The position numbers were made by a program, and so were the translations under genes. This document shows positions 42,580 to 54,300 of a DNA stretch of 64,000 nt, piece by piece (position 1 is the first letter of the stretch; each line of letters opens with the position of its first letter). The notes beneath the pieces are model-generated. The model made no database searches. It was given only the letters and a program-made list of their open reading frames with translations, and was not told the DNA's origin. The DNA is taken from the NCBI GenBank assembly GCA_028274465.1, contig CM051455.1, positions 75,378,489-75,442,488 on the forward strand. Direction: 5' to 3'. Source of the DNA: Plantago ovata (taxonomy: Eukaryota > Streptophyta > Magnoliopsida > Lamiales > Plantaginaceae).

Positions 42580-43430
42580 GCTGAACTTTTTTTCTCGTCT
42601 TGTTTGGTCTGTCTCGCATTTACCGAGTGCAATGTTAGTTGGTCAGGAGGAGGGTGTGCCTGAATGGGTGGAATCTGTCCAGAGTAAGGTGCATCATAAT
42701 GATGCTTTTATCCAGATTTGTGATGATATGTTGGCCATTGTGGATCAGCAGGAATAAAACAGTTTATGAGTCGAAGGGTATGGGCACAAAGGAGCTTGTG
42801 GAGTATGGCTTGCTAAACTTACAACGGTTCAAGGATGGCTTGCAATACTTACATCGGTTCAAGCAGGTGCAGGGAGTATTCAGTCATCCTATGCCGGCCT
42901 CTAGAAACGGTGGTACAGTGGAAACTACCGGGAGCAGGTTTGTTTAAAGTGAATCATGATGCCGGTCTGTCTCGAAATCAAGTAGGCTAAAGTCCATGGG
43001 TGGTTATAAGAAACACATCAGGGGAGATTATTGCTTGGACAAGGCAGTTTTTTAAGAATATATGGTGTCCAGAAACAGCGGAGGCTTTGGCGCTTAGAGT
43101 TGCGGTGACTTTTACACGGGATTTGCATTTTTCTCGTGTAATTTTTGAAGCGAACTATCTTAATTTGGTCAAGAAGGTGCAAGGAGCTGTTGGTTCTTCT
43201 CTATGTGTGTGTGGGAATATTGTCGTTGAGGCCAAATATTTATTTGCTAGTTTTGAGTCTTGATCATTTAGATTTGTACAACGTAGTGGCAAATCATTTA
43301 CGAGCACAAAATGTCAATGAGGATAGCTTTGTCTTTGTAACACTCCCATTTCCAGGATCTGATGTAGTGAGATTCATTATGGAATATATTTGCTTTCACT
43401 CAAAAAAAAAAAAAAAAGGCTGAACTTTTT
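42580..43430 (+). mobile_element. 5'-truncated L1-type LINE (RNase H end)
   Basis: Flanked by the 12-bp duplication GCTGAACTTTTT (42580-42591 and 43419-43430) and ending in a 16-base poly(A) at 43402-43417. The body encodes the end of a plant LINE: CWPLWISRNKTVYESKG (the W..W..RN motif) and an RNase H-like domain with VNHDAG, VVIRNTSGEIIAW and ETAEALALR. The third catalytic position, usually FE.D, reads FEANY. Frame is broken, with a stop before the RNase H core near 42987. Only about 0.8 kb of a 5-6 kb element was inserted. Confidence 0.85.
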
Positions 43431-44277
43431 GCTTTCTTAATGTCATGATTCTCTGTTTTATCAGTTCGTTTATTATGTTATATCCATTTGTTTATGGAAT
43501 AGTCAAATTTTATTAATAGTAAACTAGTAGTACAAACTTACAAAAGAGCATAAGGAATTCTCAAAAAGGAAAATACTCGAACCGATACTCGACTCACAAC
43601 CAAGAGAAGCATAAAAGCATGTTCGAACCCCTATCCGTTATGGTCGTTCCAAAACTTAACCACTCCCTTTGTCTAGTTTGTCATCTTACTAGCAAGATGC
43701 CGAGAGTCAGGGAGTGACGGATTGATAAGCAACTCTAGTTAGGTCCGATAGAGTAGAATATCTTTCGTTGCAAGTTTAGAGAACTTAGCACGAAAACGAA
43801 ACATGATGGACTCCATAGAGGAACAAGCCAATCACGAACAAGAAGAACAAGAAGAAGACACATGATATGCCTCCCAAAGTCTAGGAAGAGCATCCAATTT
43901 GAAAATACAAACCAGAAGAAATCAATAGAGGGGCGTGAACACAACACCAAATATGAAGGCCCCAAAAGGTGACAAAGTCACAACAGGCAGTCGGAAAAAA
44001 GGAGCAGCAGCAGTAAATTACACCCCCAGCCAGCCCCTTCACGTAAAAACCTGGGCACCCCACCTTAATAATGAGTTGAACCTGCAGAAAAAAACAGTCA
44101 CCGCATAACCAGAACCATACCGAGACTGGCCGCAAAAGTCACGACCAAAGGCTGCTCCTCACCACAGATCACTGCAAACAAAGTAAAGGGGATAAGAGCC
44201 AATTTACCAACTTGTAACCTTTCTTAATACGACCCTTCGATCTCTCCCAATTCCATAGATTTATCTGAATCTGTTCC

Positions 44278-44423
44278 TGAAAGAATGGAATTCCGTAATT
44301 CTTATTAACAACAATGTACATATTTATACAAGAGAGAATCTACTAAGTTAGGTTATACTAGGAATCTAAATACAACAGGATATTAGACAAGATATAAACT
44401 AACTAGGAATCTATATTTTAACA
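44278..44423 (-). repeat. 3' LTR of the Ale-type element
   Basis: Reads TGAAAGAATGG to TTTTAACA on the plus strand; next to polypurine GCGGGGGAG (minus strand, 44424-44432). Confidence 0.93.
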
Positions 44424-46720
44424 CTCCCCCGCAGTCGAAACGGGTGGCGGAGAAACGTTGAGACTGAACGGAAATCTTCAAACAAGACCAAGGGAATGCC
44501 CTTGGTGAAGATATCAGCGATCTGATAACGGGACGAGACATGATGAACCCGAACCTCACCGCGAGCAACCTTCTCACAGACAAAATGAATATCCATCTCT
44601 ATATGTTTAGTGCGTTGATGTTGAACCGGATTGCCAGAGAGATATATAGCACTAACATTATCACAATAGACCAAAGTCGCCTTGTGAATAGGACAATATA
44701 ATTCCAGGAGAAGATCGCAAAGCCAACAAGACTCAGAAACAACATTCGCCACACCACGATACTCAGCCTCAGCACTGGAGCGGGAAAGAGTAGGTTGCCG
44801 TTTGGCAGACCAAGAAATCAGGTTGTTGCCTAAGAAAACACAATACCCCGATGTGGAACGCCGCGTATCCGGACACCCTCCCCAATCAGCATCCGTATAA
44901 GCGACAAGCGTATGGAGAGAAGAAGGAGACAAGTGTAATCCCATAGAAAGAGTGCCCTGGATATATCGTAGAATCCGCTTGAGAGAAGTCATATGTTCAT
45001 CCCGAGGAGCATGCATATGAAGGCATATTTGCTGAACCGCATAGGAGATGTCGGGCCGAGTGAAAGTAAGATACTGAAGCGCACCCGCCAGACTCCTCTA
45101 TAAAGTAGTATCAGCATATTAGGGACCAACCGTAGAACTAACCTTGGCCTTATTATCCACAGGAGTAGGACATGCATGACAATCGCGCATCCCTGCGCGT
45201 TCGACGATCTCCTGGGCATATTTCCGTTGGGATAAAAAGAGACCACCTTGATGTCAAGAGACGCAAATGCCCAAAAAATCATTCAGCAAACCCAAATCTT
45301 TCATTGCAAATTCGGCACTGAGTTGATCCATAATAGATTGGCGGAGGGCAGACGACGAGGCAGTAAGGATAATATCGTCAACATACAATAGGATATAGGC
45401 AATGTCAGAACCATTCTTGTAAACAAACAAAGAGGTGTCGGACTTACTGTTGGAAAATCCAATGGTAGTAACAAAGGTGGCGAACCGTTGAAACCATGCG
45501 CGATGAGCCTGCTTTAGGCCATACAAAGACTTCCGTAGAAGACAGACATGATCATGATGTGCTGGATCCCGAAAACCCACGGGTTGATGCATATAAACCG
45601 TTTCATTGAGAGTGCCATGGAGAAAAGCATTGCTAACATCCAACTGATGAATAGACCAATTCCGAGATAAAGCAACGCTGAGAACCAGTCGAATGGTAGC
45701 AGGTTTGATAACCGGGCTGAATGTCTCACCACAATCAATGCCAACGCGCTGGGTTTTGCCATCACCTACAAGACGAGCTTTATACCTCTCAAAAGTACCA
45801 TCAGACTTAATTTTATGTGTAAAAATCCACATAGAACGTATGACATTAACACTAGAAGGACGGCGTACTAAATGCCACGTCTTATTTTTAATAAGAGCAT
45901 CATATTCGGTAGTCATGGCTAACTTCCAATTTGGATCACGGAGAGCATCGACTGGATTACGAGGAAGAGGAGAAGGATTCACAATGGAGGTGTGAGCTTC
46001 AGAAGGGTCGAAAATAATGTGGGGCTTTGAAATCCCATGGAGACTGCGAGTCACATGACTCTCCGGAGGATAGACGGTGTATTGGCGGGATGTGGAGGGG
46101 CGGGATGGGGCCAAAGCAGGAGCTGGATTTGGTCTGGGAGGGGAAGCAACCGGAGATGGGGCTGAGGGAGAATTGGGTGGTTGCGGGGCCAACCCGGGAG
46201 AAGGAGGAGGGGTTGGTTAGGGTGTGGCTGGTGGTGGCTGTTGGGTTGTGGAAGGCGGTGCCTGAGAAGGAAACGAGGCTGCCGACTGGATGTCGTAATA
46301 AGGGAATATGGAGCCATCTAGAAAATCATAAGTGGTATTAGGTAAAGGATAATTTGTGGCAAATGGAAAAGTCGATTCATCAAAGTGCACATGACGACAG
46401 ATAATGATTTTGCGAGTAGACAAATCATAACATTTGTATCCACGATGATTGTCAGGGTACCCTAAAAATACGCAAGGCGTCGATCGGGCCTGTAATTTGC
46501 GAATTGTGGTAGCTGGAAAAAGAGGATAGCATAAGCAACCAAAAAACCGAAGGTGGGAGTAGGAAGGAATGCGGTGATAGAGGACTTGAAGAGGTGATCT
46601 ATTTGCGAGGAGTTTGGAAGGGGTTATATTAAGGATGTGGGTAGCCATAGACAAGGAATGATGCCAATATGATGGAGGGACAGAAGCATGAAGTAAGAGA
46701 GTTCGCATAACATTGTTAAT
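44424..46720 (-). pseudogene. Integrase C-terminal, reverse transcriptase and RNase H region of the Ale-type element (fossil)
   Basis: Integrase end: HSLSMATHILNITPSKLL, LRFFGCLCYPLFP and FLGYPDNHRGYKC. Reverse transcriptase: WKLAMTTEYDALIKNKTW, FSPVIKPATIRLVLS, IHQLDVSNAFLHGTL, SLYGLKQAHRAWF and YVDDIILTASS. RNase H: AYTDADWGGCPDTRRSTSGY, SSAEAEYRGVANV, RTKHIEMDIHFV and ending DIFTKGIP. Motifs are well kept but the coding region is not intact. Confidence 0.9.
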
Positions 46721-47684
46721 TGACCTTATCTTGCGTTCAGCTTTGCCATTTTGGGCGGATGTGTGGGGACAAGAAAATCTGAAGGAGATGCCATGTGAAG
46801 CACAAAATTGACGGAAATTGGTATTATCAAATTCACCTCCATTATCACATTGTAGGGTTTTTATGGGGCGTTCAAACTGGGTTTGATTGGTGGCATGGAA
46901 TTGGGTAAAAATTTGAAAACCTCGGATTTATGTGCAATAGGGAAAACCCACAAGTAATTCGTAAAATCATCCAAAAATAAGACATAATAACGATGACCAG
47001 AAGAACTCAAACTAGGAGAAGTCCATAAATCACTATGAATAATGTCAAAAGGCATAGATGTCATCGAGGTAGAAGAAGAAAAAGGCAATTTAATATGTTT
47101 ACCAAGAATACATGATTGACAAGTAGTAGACTTCGAAAAACTATTACAAGTAATCAAATTATTGTGCTGTAAAATGGATAACACAGAAGAACCAGGATGA
47201 CCTAAGCGTTCATGCCAAGGAGTTGAGACTAGGCAGGCTGTTTGGGAAGGCGTCGGGGTCGACCTGGGATGTGGTAGTGGGTACAGTGAACTGGTGCTGT
47301 TACATCGCATTAGGGGGTTCCCGGTCTGTAAATCATGGACAGAAAAAAATCATGAGGATCAAAGGTGACAGAGACATGATTATCAGTGGTAAATTTACGC
47401 ACATAAATGAGATTCTTAATAAGTTGAGGGGTATGTAGGACGTGGGGAAGGGAAAGGGATTTGGTGGAAGTAGGGAAAGATGTAGAACCATAACCACAAA
47501 CTGGAATAGCTTGACCACTGCCTACCGTAACAACATGATTATTATTGCTCGTATAAAAATAAGATGTAAGAGTACCTTTGGAGTTGGTCATGTGGGATGT
47601 AGCACCGGTATCCATGTACCAATTAGGATCAGATCCGAAAGAGACATGGTGTGCATGGCGGAGTCGATATCCGTCGGTGTCCAC
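46721..47684 (-). pseudogene. Protease and integrase N-terminal region of the Ale-type element (fossil)
   Basis: The protease has WYMDTGATSHMT (DTG active site). The pre-integrase zinc finger shows WHERLGHPG and CQSCILGKHIKLPF, and the integrase core starts IIHSDLWTSP with FLDDFTNYLWVFPI. Confidence 0.85.
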
Positions 47685-48780
47685 GAATTAGCCATGTATG
47701 CGTGCGAGGGTTGCGGCGGCCTGGGGCCAAGGATGTCGGACTGCTGGGGATCAGACGGAGCCGGATTCTGTGGCATATTAGGGTATGGGCAGGGAGGAAC
47801 GGCCCACGGCGGCTGCTGGTAAGTCCACCATGGGGCAGGCTGCTGGTACGGCTGGTACTGGGCAAAGGGAGCCCGGGCAGAGGGTCCCGGCTGGCTGCCC
47901 TGGCGCCCGGAGTTGCGGCCAGTGCCCTGTTGCTGCGGGTACCCGGTGGCAGGCTTGTTGGACCACTGCTGCCGACGGCCACGGTTGTTGTTGTTACGGC
48001 CCCGAGAAGAAGTAGAAGAACGCGAATCCACAGAGTCATCGGATTCACGTTGAGTAACAACCATGGCATCATCACGAGCCTCCTTCAGGCTACTTTCTTC
48101 GAGGATAAGCATGGATCGAACTTCATAGAACAGAGGAAGAACCATCTTATGACGAATAACAGAGGCTACCCCGTGATACGCCGGAGTGAGGCCACCAATC
48201 ATTCGCAAGACCAAACGATTGTTAGGAACCGGGGCACCAACATTGTGAAGTTGATCAGAAAGAGACTTGAGATGCTTACAGTAGTCGAAGACAGAGGAGA
48301 AATCTCGTAGATGGCAATTGATGAATTCCTGTTCAAGAACAACGGCGCGGGAATTTGCGTTGTCTTGAAACAAGTCACGTAGACGGTTCCATAACGTCAA
48401 CGCGGACACATCAGATTCAATGACGGTATTGAGAAGGTCGGTGGAGATGGTGGAATAAATCCACTGAACCACGGCGGCATCCAACGTATCCCACATCTCT
48501 TGCTGTTCATCGGTGAGATCGGCGGCAACAGCAATGGTGTCATCCTTTTTCTTCGGATGGATGATATGATCCAGAACTTTGTGTGACCGGCAATGAACTT
48601 TAAAGAGTTCATCCTACATAGCATACTGAATATTCTCGACCTCGAGAATCACCGGGATGTGAGTTTTGATATTGGAGACGGCGAGGGCAGGATGAAACGA
48701 TGATGTTTCTTTGGATGAGGTGTCTTTGGTGATGGTGGTGTCTTTGGTGACGGTGGTATCGACCATGATGCCGAAGGGTG
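47588..48780 (-). pseudogene. gag region of the Ale-type element (fossil)
   Basis: UBN2-type gag: MWDTLDAAVVQWIYSTIS, LWNRLRDLFQDNANSRAV, LEQEFINCHLRDFSSVFDY and MIGGLTPAYHGVASVI, followed by a Gly/Pro/Gln-rich tail. The first part (48500-48780) encodes the N-terminus. Confidence 0.85.
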
Positions 48781-48961
48781 GTTAAGCGAGGAGGGGCAGA
48801 GAAGGGAAGGAGAGAAAACAGAGAAGGTAGCGGCCTGCAGGGAGCAGAACGGCGAGGAAGCAGGGGGACAGGGGCGTTCTGCAGTGGGCAGAACGGCGAG
48901 GGGCAGAGGAAAAAAGAGAGAAGGGCGGAAGCTGTATTAGGTCGAGAGAATCGAAACCTAT

Positions 48962-48971
48962 TGTGATACCA
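48962..48971 (-). other. Primer-binding site of the Ale-type element
   Basis: Minus strand TGGTATCACA directly after the 5' LTR; matches the first bases of the initiator tRNA-Met complement. Confidence 0.7.
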
Positions 48972-49117
48972 TGAAAGAATGGAATTCCGTAATTCTTATT
49001 AACAACAATGTACATATTTATACAAGAGAGAATCTACTAAGTTAGGCTATACTAGGAATCTAAATACAATAGGATATTAGACAAGATATAAACTAACTAG
49101 GAATCTATATTCTAACA
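48972..49117 (-). repeat. 5' LTR of the Ale-type element
   Basis: 146 bp, about three differences from 44278-44423. Confidence 0.93.
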
Positions 49118-50250
49118 GTTCCATTTTTGAAAAATAAATTATTCCTTGACTTCCAAATACCCCATAAGGTTCCTTGGGTAACAACAACAACCATAATACT
49201 ATTAACATTACCAGAACTCAACCAATCCCCAGTAAGAATCTGTGTAAGAGAATATAACGAGCAAAAATGTCACCTTCAACCAGCTAGTAAGACGCCTCCA
49301 GATTTCCTCAGTGAACAAACAGCTTCGGAATAAGTGGTCTGCCATTTCATCGGCTATAGAACAGAATCTACACCTCCCACTTGTTAGAGAATGAATGATA
49401 TTGTGCCTCTTAAGATTTTCCAACGTCGGAAGACGGTCCCAAGCTAATTTCCACACAAAGCCGTTGATTTTCAATGGGAGAAAATTGATCCAGACTCTCT
49501 TTTTCCAGTCAACCTGCATGTTCATCAATTTGGCACTGTAAGTCGAAACATACAGCTTCATCTGTGTCGTATAACTTGCCTTTATGGTAATAACCGGAGC
49601 ACCACTTGCACACCAAACCCAAGAATCTGATGTAGAAGACACGGAGCGTTCAGAATTATTAACAAGATTAGAAAGATCAGTAACAAGAGAGACCTCCCAA
49701 GGGGAGAGATCCCGATACCAACACCAATTTTCACCATTGAGAATACGGTCAAAGACAACACAATCGTTATTTCTCTCCAAAGCATAAAGTTTAGGGAATA
49801 ACTCTCTTTTAACAACAAACCTTTTCTTAACCAAGGATCTACCCAAAATCTAGTAGAAAGACCCACACCAACATTCTTACACACATTATTAAAAAACCAA
49901 GGAGATAAAGCCACTTTCGAAACAAGATTTTTCCACCAAAGAGATCACCAAGACCTACAAGACTTCCCTTCCCTAACCCTTACAATATTGTCCCACACAT
50001 TCCCATACTTTGACACTAAAACTTTTACCCATAAAGCATTATAGAGTTACCAAGAAAACCCAAATCCATTTTCCTAATAAAGCAAGATTGAACATATGAA
50101 GATTTTCAACCCCTAACCCACCCAACTCGTTAAACAAACAAATACAATCCCACTTAACCCACGCAACTTTTTTACTTTCCCCCAAAGATCCCACCCAAAG
50201 GAAATTCCTTTGAAGAGAAGTAAGTTCATGGATTATTATGTTATATCCAT

Positions 50251-51438
50251 AATTGCAGCAGGTTGAGATGATATTAATCTTAAAATACATTGTGGTAACA
50301 GTAACATCAAATTGCGATTCATTTAATGAAATAATTGGTTATGAAATGGGAGCATTAAATTAGGATGTATGGAGTTTATCTTTTGTCTTTGGAGAGTGGC
50401 AAGTTCAACATATAATCTCTATGGAAAACATTTTTAATTTTTTTTTCTGTTCAATGATTAGTTTATGAGACGGCATGCGAGGAAAAAAATCTATCAATCA
50501 CAAAAGAAGCCAACCAAACGACAAAGAAATGAGGGAAAAATCAAGTTTGACTGAGGTTTAAAATGCTTGACTTGCCTCATTTGGACCAACCAAACAATGC
50601 AAAATGAGGTAGAAATTAGGTTCAAATGCACCAAAAACACACCGCAACCAAACAATGAAGTAGAAAAAAACCAGAAAATGTGCACATAAGGAAGTTGGAC
50701 CAGAACACACCATAACTTATGAGGGATTCCCTCACCGTTGACTGCGTTCGCAACCAAACACGGCATATCAAAAAAACTCATCTAACAAACCCCTTAAATC
50801 AGTTACTATTCCAACTTTTGTTAAATTTAACAAAATACCAAAGCCTAAATGAGACCCAAACACCCCGATAGGTTTTTTTATTGAATTTAGTTGTCTACGC
50901 AGCGTACATTTCGAAGGCTTGCTCCCGTCTAGTTTTTGGCTTTCTTGGATGTATATGTATGTGGGTGAAGTATAGTTTAAACTTTAAACATATAAAATAT
51001 AGAATAAGGAGTGCAAATGCAGGAGGCTGGTTCAAGAATGAAACTTGCCATGAAACTTAATAAAATTGTAAGTAATTTTTAAAATGCAATAAAGTCTGAA
51101 GATTATTAGCTCTTTTAGTATCTGTGCTTAGTTAAACCAAATAGTAAAAAATCATTTAAAGATGTTAAAAGTTATATAATCACTTTAAATAATTATTGAC
51201 AAACACTAAGTCGCAATCCTCGGTCACTTTCTATATTTAGAATAACCATGATTTACCATAAAATTTAACTTGTTTGATTGATCTATAATCCCTCATTACC
51301 ATTACAAAAACCAACAACCTCCTAAATGAAATCTTGTACAATAGCTCATTTCTTGATTATTAATTTGCTATCATAGTACTACTACGTACTATTACTAATC
51401 ATAATAACAATAATAATATTTCCATCCCGTATCCACCA
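50251..51438. other. Intergenic, no gene seen
   Basis: AT-rich. 50490-50780 contains repeated CCAACCAAAC-type motifs, and CTAACAAACCCC at 50781-50792 resembles a hAT/Harbinger MITE end, but I could not find a matching left end. Confidence 0.4.
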
Positions 51439-52074
51439 ATGGCTTCTGAAAACATCCGCCACATCCCTCCAATCCAGGTGAAAACATCCTCCTCTTCCCC
51501 CTCTCCAACCACCCCCTCTCAGCGTCGTATTGCAATCGCCGTCGATCTCAGCGAAGAGAGCGCATATGCTGTTAAGTGGGCCGTTGAGAACTACATCCGC
51601 CCTGGTGACGCCATCATCCTTCTCCATGTCTACTCCACCTCCATCCTGTATGGCGCTGACTGGGGTTCCTCCTCCACTCCCACCACAACCCCTTCACCTT
51701 CGTCCTGGGACAGAATGGAGGAAGAGTTCGAGAATTTCACCACCACGAAGGCGAATCAATTGTCTCAGCCATTGATAGATGCCAAAGTGCCATTTAAGTT
51801 GCACATCGTCAAAGATCATGACATGGAGGAAAGGCTTTGCTTGGAAATCGAGAGGCTAAACCTGAGCACGGTGATTATGGGGAGTAGAGGAACAGGAGCC
51901 TTGTCGAGGAGCGCCAATGGGAAACTTGGGAGCGTTAGTGATTACTGCGTGCAACATTGTGTATGTCCTGTGGTGGTTGTCAGGTATAATTACCAGGAAA
52001 GGAAGCCCAATGTGCGGCAGGAAGTTGGCCAACAGAACCACGACGACAATTTTCACAGTCACCAGAATAAGTGA
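51439..52074 (+). CDS. Universal stress protein, PHOS32/34-like
   Basis: A complete 211-residue ORF starting MASENIRHIPPIQVK. After a Ser/Pro/Thr-rich head (residues 15-30) comes the USP fold: RRIAIAVDLSEESAYAVKWA, YIRPGDAIILLHVYSTS, FKLHIVKDHDMEERLCLEIE, LSTVIMGSRGTGALSRS, then GKLGSVSDYC and CVCPVVVVRY. GSRG...G-K-LGS is the nucleotide-binding motif, with the spacing seen in plant PHOS32/34 proteins. In Arabidopsis these are soluble proteins phosphorylated during immune and stress signalling; ATP binding is expected from the motif. The C-terminal tail is rich in Gln, Asn and His. No intron is visible. Function here is inferred from family. Confidence 0.92.
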   Translation: MASENIRHIPPIQVKTSSSSPSPTTPSQRRIAIAVDLSEESAYAVKWAVENYIRPGDAIILLHVYSTSILYGADWGSSSTPTTTPSPSSWDRMEEEFENFTTTKANQLSQPLIDAKVPFKLHIVKDHDMEERLCLEIERLNLSTVIMGSRGTGALSRSANGKLGSVSDYCVQHCVCPVVVVRYNYQERKPNVRQEVGQQNHDDNFHSHQNK

Positions 52075-52337
52075 TAAAAATTTAATGGTAATTATCAACT
52101 CTCATTCTTCCAGAGCTTTATAGTTAATGTAACTACAGATTCCTAGCTATGCATGCTGATCACACCAGCGACTGCATCAAACCCAGCCTTTAAAAAACCA
52201 AATTTTCATGAAATATTTCCCTCTAGATATGAAGTATATATATAGGAGCTGCAACATTGCTACATTATGACTTGCATGTTTAAAGGAATATTCGTCGTTC
52301 TTCCAGTATGTAGAGTTTGACCCTACATTGTGTCGAA
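52075..52337. other. 3' flank of the stress-protein gene
   Basis: Probably the 3' untranslated region of the stress-protein gene, followed by spacer. Confidence 0.4.
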
Positions 52338-52616
52338 TTATGATGTCACCGGATGAAACACATGATATATAACACCCCTTCTTATACCATACGCTTCCCA
52401 GCAGAATGACTTTGCTTCCTCTCCGGACACTACAGTCAGTTGAATATTCTCCATATATAATCTCTTGCATGGACTGATGTCACTACAATTAAACACAATG
52501 GCTTCCTCTGTTGCAGACGTCCCTTTGATGCCACGGAAGGATATGATGTCAATACTCACTGTTGAAGTCTGAATCGTAGAACCAATGAGTTGCATGCAGA
52601 TACAATGTATAATCAT
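52338..52616 (-). pseudogene. C-terminal fragment of a GH28 polygalacturonase
   Basis: Encodes VSIDIISFRGIKGTSATEEA followed by IVFNCSDISPCKRLYMENIQLT, matching the polygalacturonase pattern v.i.nI.F.nI.GTSA.e.ai...CS...PC. and then a degraded tail ending FHPVTS. GH28 enzymes cleave pectin in the cell wall; their catalytic Asp residues lie in earlier exons, none of which I find upstream (52617-52920). It is a gene fragment, probably non-functional. Confidence 0.7.
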
Positions 52617-52920
52617 AGATTTGACACTTATGCAATATTAGCTCAGAATCAATAGATGTTGCGAATGATGTACAAATGCACTAAATGTTCCATTTTATGA
52701 TTTGAAAGACACAAAACAAATCGAAACCAATGTTCCAGTAGCCTTATTTTCACATGAGTTCAATTGACTTTACAAGACACATGGAGAAAATAGTGGATAG
52801 ACTCATATCACAACGCATGCTAAGCTCACAACATACAAAACTTTATTTTAAGCATTATACCTGGTTGGCGCAAGGTACTGGGGAATCGTAGTAATACTGA
52901 TATATAGTATATAGAGTTTT
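52617..52920. other. Spacer between the polygalacturonase fragment and the TIR element
   Basis: No further GH28 exon or other feature seen. Confidence 0.4.
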
Positions 52921-53313
52921 TTACATCTAGCACCCCTACTGGACGACTCAATTACGTTTAGGTCTCTCTTAGTCAAACTATTACATCTAGGTCCAAAATT
53001 ACGAAATATCTTTGACCAACTTATAGATTACTGTTCAATATCATCACTCCAAACATGGCCTTAACATTTTTCATTTTTTGTATCCTTTTTTTTTTTTTTT
53101 TTTGCTCCTTCTTCTTCAATCTGATCGGAGCTGTAAAGCTCCCACCTGGCCGGGCTTTACAGCTCCGACTAGATCGGATTTGTTATCTCCGTGTGAAGTC
53201 AAAGTTGTGGGTTTACATGTAATTAAATCGACTAACAAGGGAGATGGATGTAATTGTTTGACTAACAAGGGCCTATCTGTAATAAAATCGACTAAAAGGG
53301 GTGCTAGATGTAA
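52921..53313. mobile_element. Small terminal-inverted-repeat element with inner palindrome
   Basis: Perfect 17-bp terminal inverted repeats, TTACATCTAGCACCCCT at 52921-52937 and its complement at 53297-53313; weaker inverted similarity extends to about 75 bases. The right side has tandem repeats of a GACTAACAAGGG/TGTAAT motif with a period of about 32. The middle holds a T-run and a 14-bp-arm hairpin CGGAGCTGTAAAGC / GCTTTACAGCTCCG (about 53126-53168). No target duplication was clearly identified. A non-autonomous DNA transposon is likely. Confidence 0.65.
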
Positions 53314-54300
53314 GAAGCCCTAATATATATTAAGATAGTATTTGAGACATTTTGCATCCATACATTCTCTAAGGTAATTTTTCGTGCAAAACCTCGCCCT
53401 CCCTACATTTTACTAGGATTTCACATCCCACCGCTCTCTATTACTACCATATTATTTTGGTTACTTTTCCAAAGTCCGATTGAACTCATAATATTTAAAA
53501 ATTATATTGCAAAAATAATTAACGAAACTATATTATGAAAGTATAAACATTACACTTTTATAATATAACTTGGTTAATTATTTTTCCAGTGTGATTTGGA
53601 AATAATATAACATCAAACCGGATCTTAAAAAAAGAAGTCATCAAATTAAAATGGGAAACTTACGTCTAGATGGAGGAAGTACCATTTACTTTGTTGTTTA
53701 TAATTTCTTCTATTTCAGTTTAATTCATTTAATTCCATCTTGATTTAGATTTTGTATACTTTCTTTTGAAACGACATTTTTATACTGAAACTACCACAAA
53801 GAAGAGCCCAATAGTACTGATAGGGCTTCATCTTCCACATGGACAACATCAGTCATACAGAACCTAGTTCATCTCACCAAACAGACAACAAGCCAAAGGA
53901 ACAACATCATGAGGAAAATGAAGAATAAAGATACATCCAGAACACAGTTAAAAGAGACCAGAAAATGAAAAAGGATGTTAGCTAATTAAGTGGAGAGTAG
54001 ATATACATATACCTTTGTATGTCATCAGTGAACTCATCCCGTTAGCACCAAAACCATTGATGTTAAGATGCACAATTTTCGGAGAGGTGAAAACATTACC
54101 ATAGAGCTCATTTATCGGTAGCTAAATCTGAGGAATCAAAGAAATGGTGCTAAAAATAAGAGAACAACCGTAGTTGTAATAAGAAAAGTAATTTGGGGAG
54201 GACTTAAATTTCTGTTTTACCACCTTCGAATCAACTTAATCTAGGCTTCCTAGATTATCAAATAAAGGGGTTGATCGGTGGTAGGAGTTGTTAGTAAAGC
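53314..54300. other. AT-rich intergenic, no gene seen
   Basis: No supported feature in either strand. Confidence 0.4.

Larger units (their letters stand above)
44278..49117 (-). mobile_element. Complete Ale/Retrofit-type Ty1/copia element (4,840 bp)
   Basis: LTRs of 146 bp (44278-44423 and 48972-49117) differ at about three positions and are flanked by GTTCC duplications (44273-44277, 49118-49122). Both ends, primer site, polypurine tract and all gag-pol domains are present in order gag, protease, integrase, reverse transcriptase, RNase H on the minus strand. The very short LTRs and UBN2-type gag fit the Ale/Retrofit lineage. Structurally complete but its coding region is broken several times. 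Young insertion, nested in a LINE. Confidence 0.93.
43470..50250 (-). mobile_element. 5'-truncated L1-type LINE carrying a copia insertion
   Basis: An 18-bp duplication TTATTATGTTATATCCAT marks both ends (43470-43487 and 50233-50250). The minus strand starts inside the reverse transcriptase C-terminal part (LTSLQRNFLWVGSLGESKK, GGLGVENLHMFNLALLGKW), followed by a zf-RVT domain (NGFVWKLAWDRLPTLENL, then CRFCSIADEMADHLFRSC) at about 49250-49480. The copia element 44278-49117 interrupts it just after the zf-RVT region. The 3' part is 43488-44277. It has no long poly(A); the 3' end reads TAATAAAATTTG. Frame is broken in several places. Confidence 0.8.

Noticed and set aside
43735-44135. Hydrophobic minus-strand ORFs left of the copia element
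   Set aside because: They lie in the 3' part of the LINE in shifted frames and show no membrane-protein family.
50490-50795. MITE with CTAACAAACCCC end
   Set aside because: The left terminal repeat could not be found.
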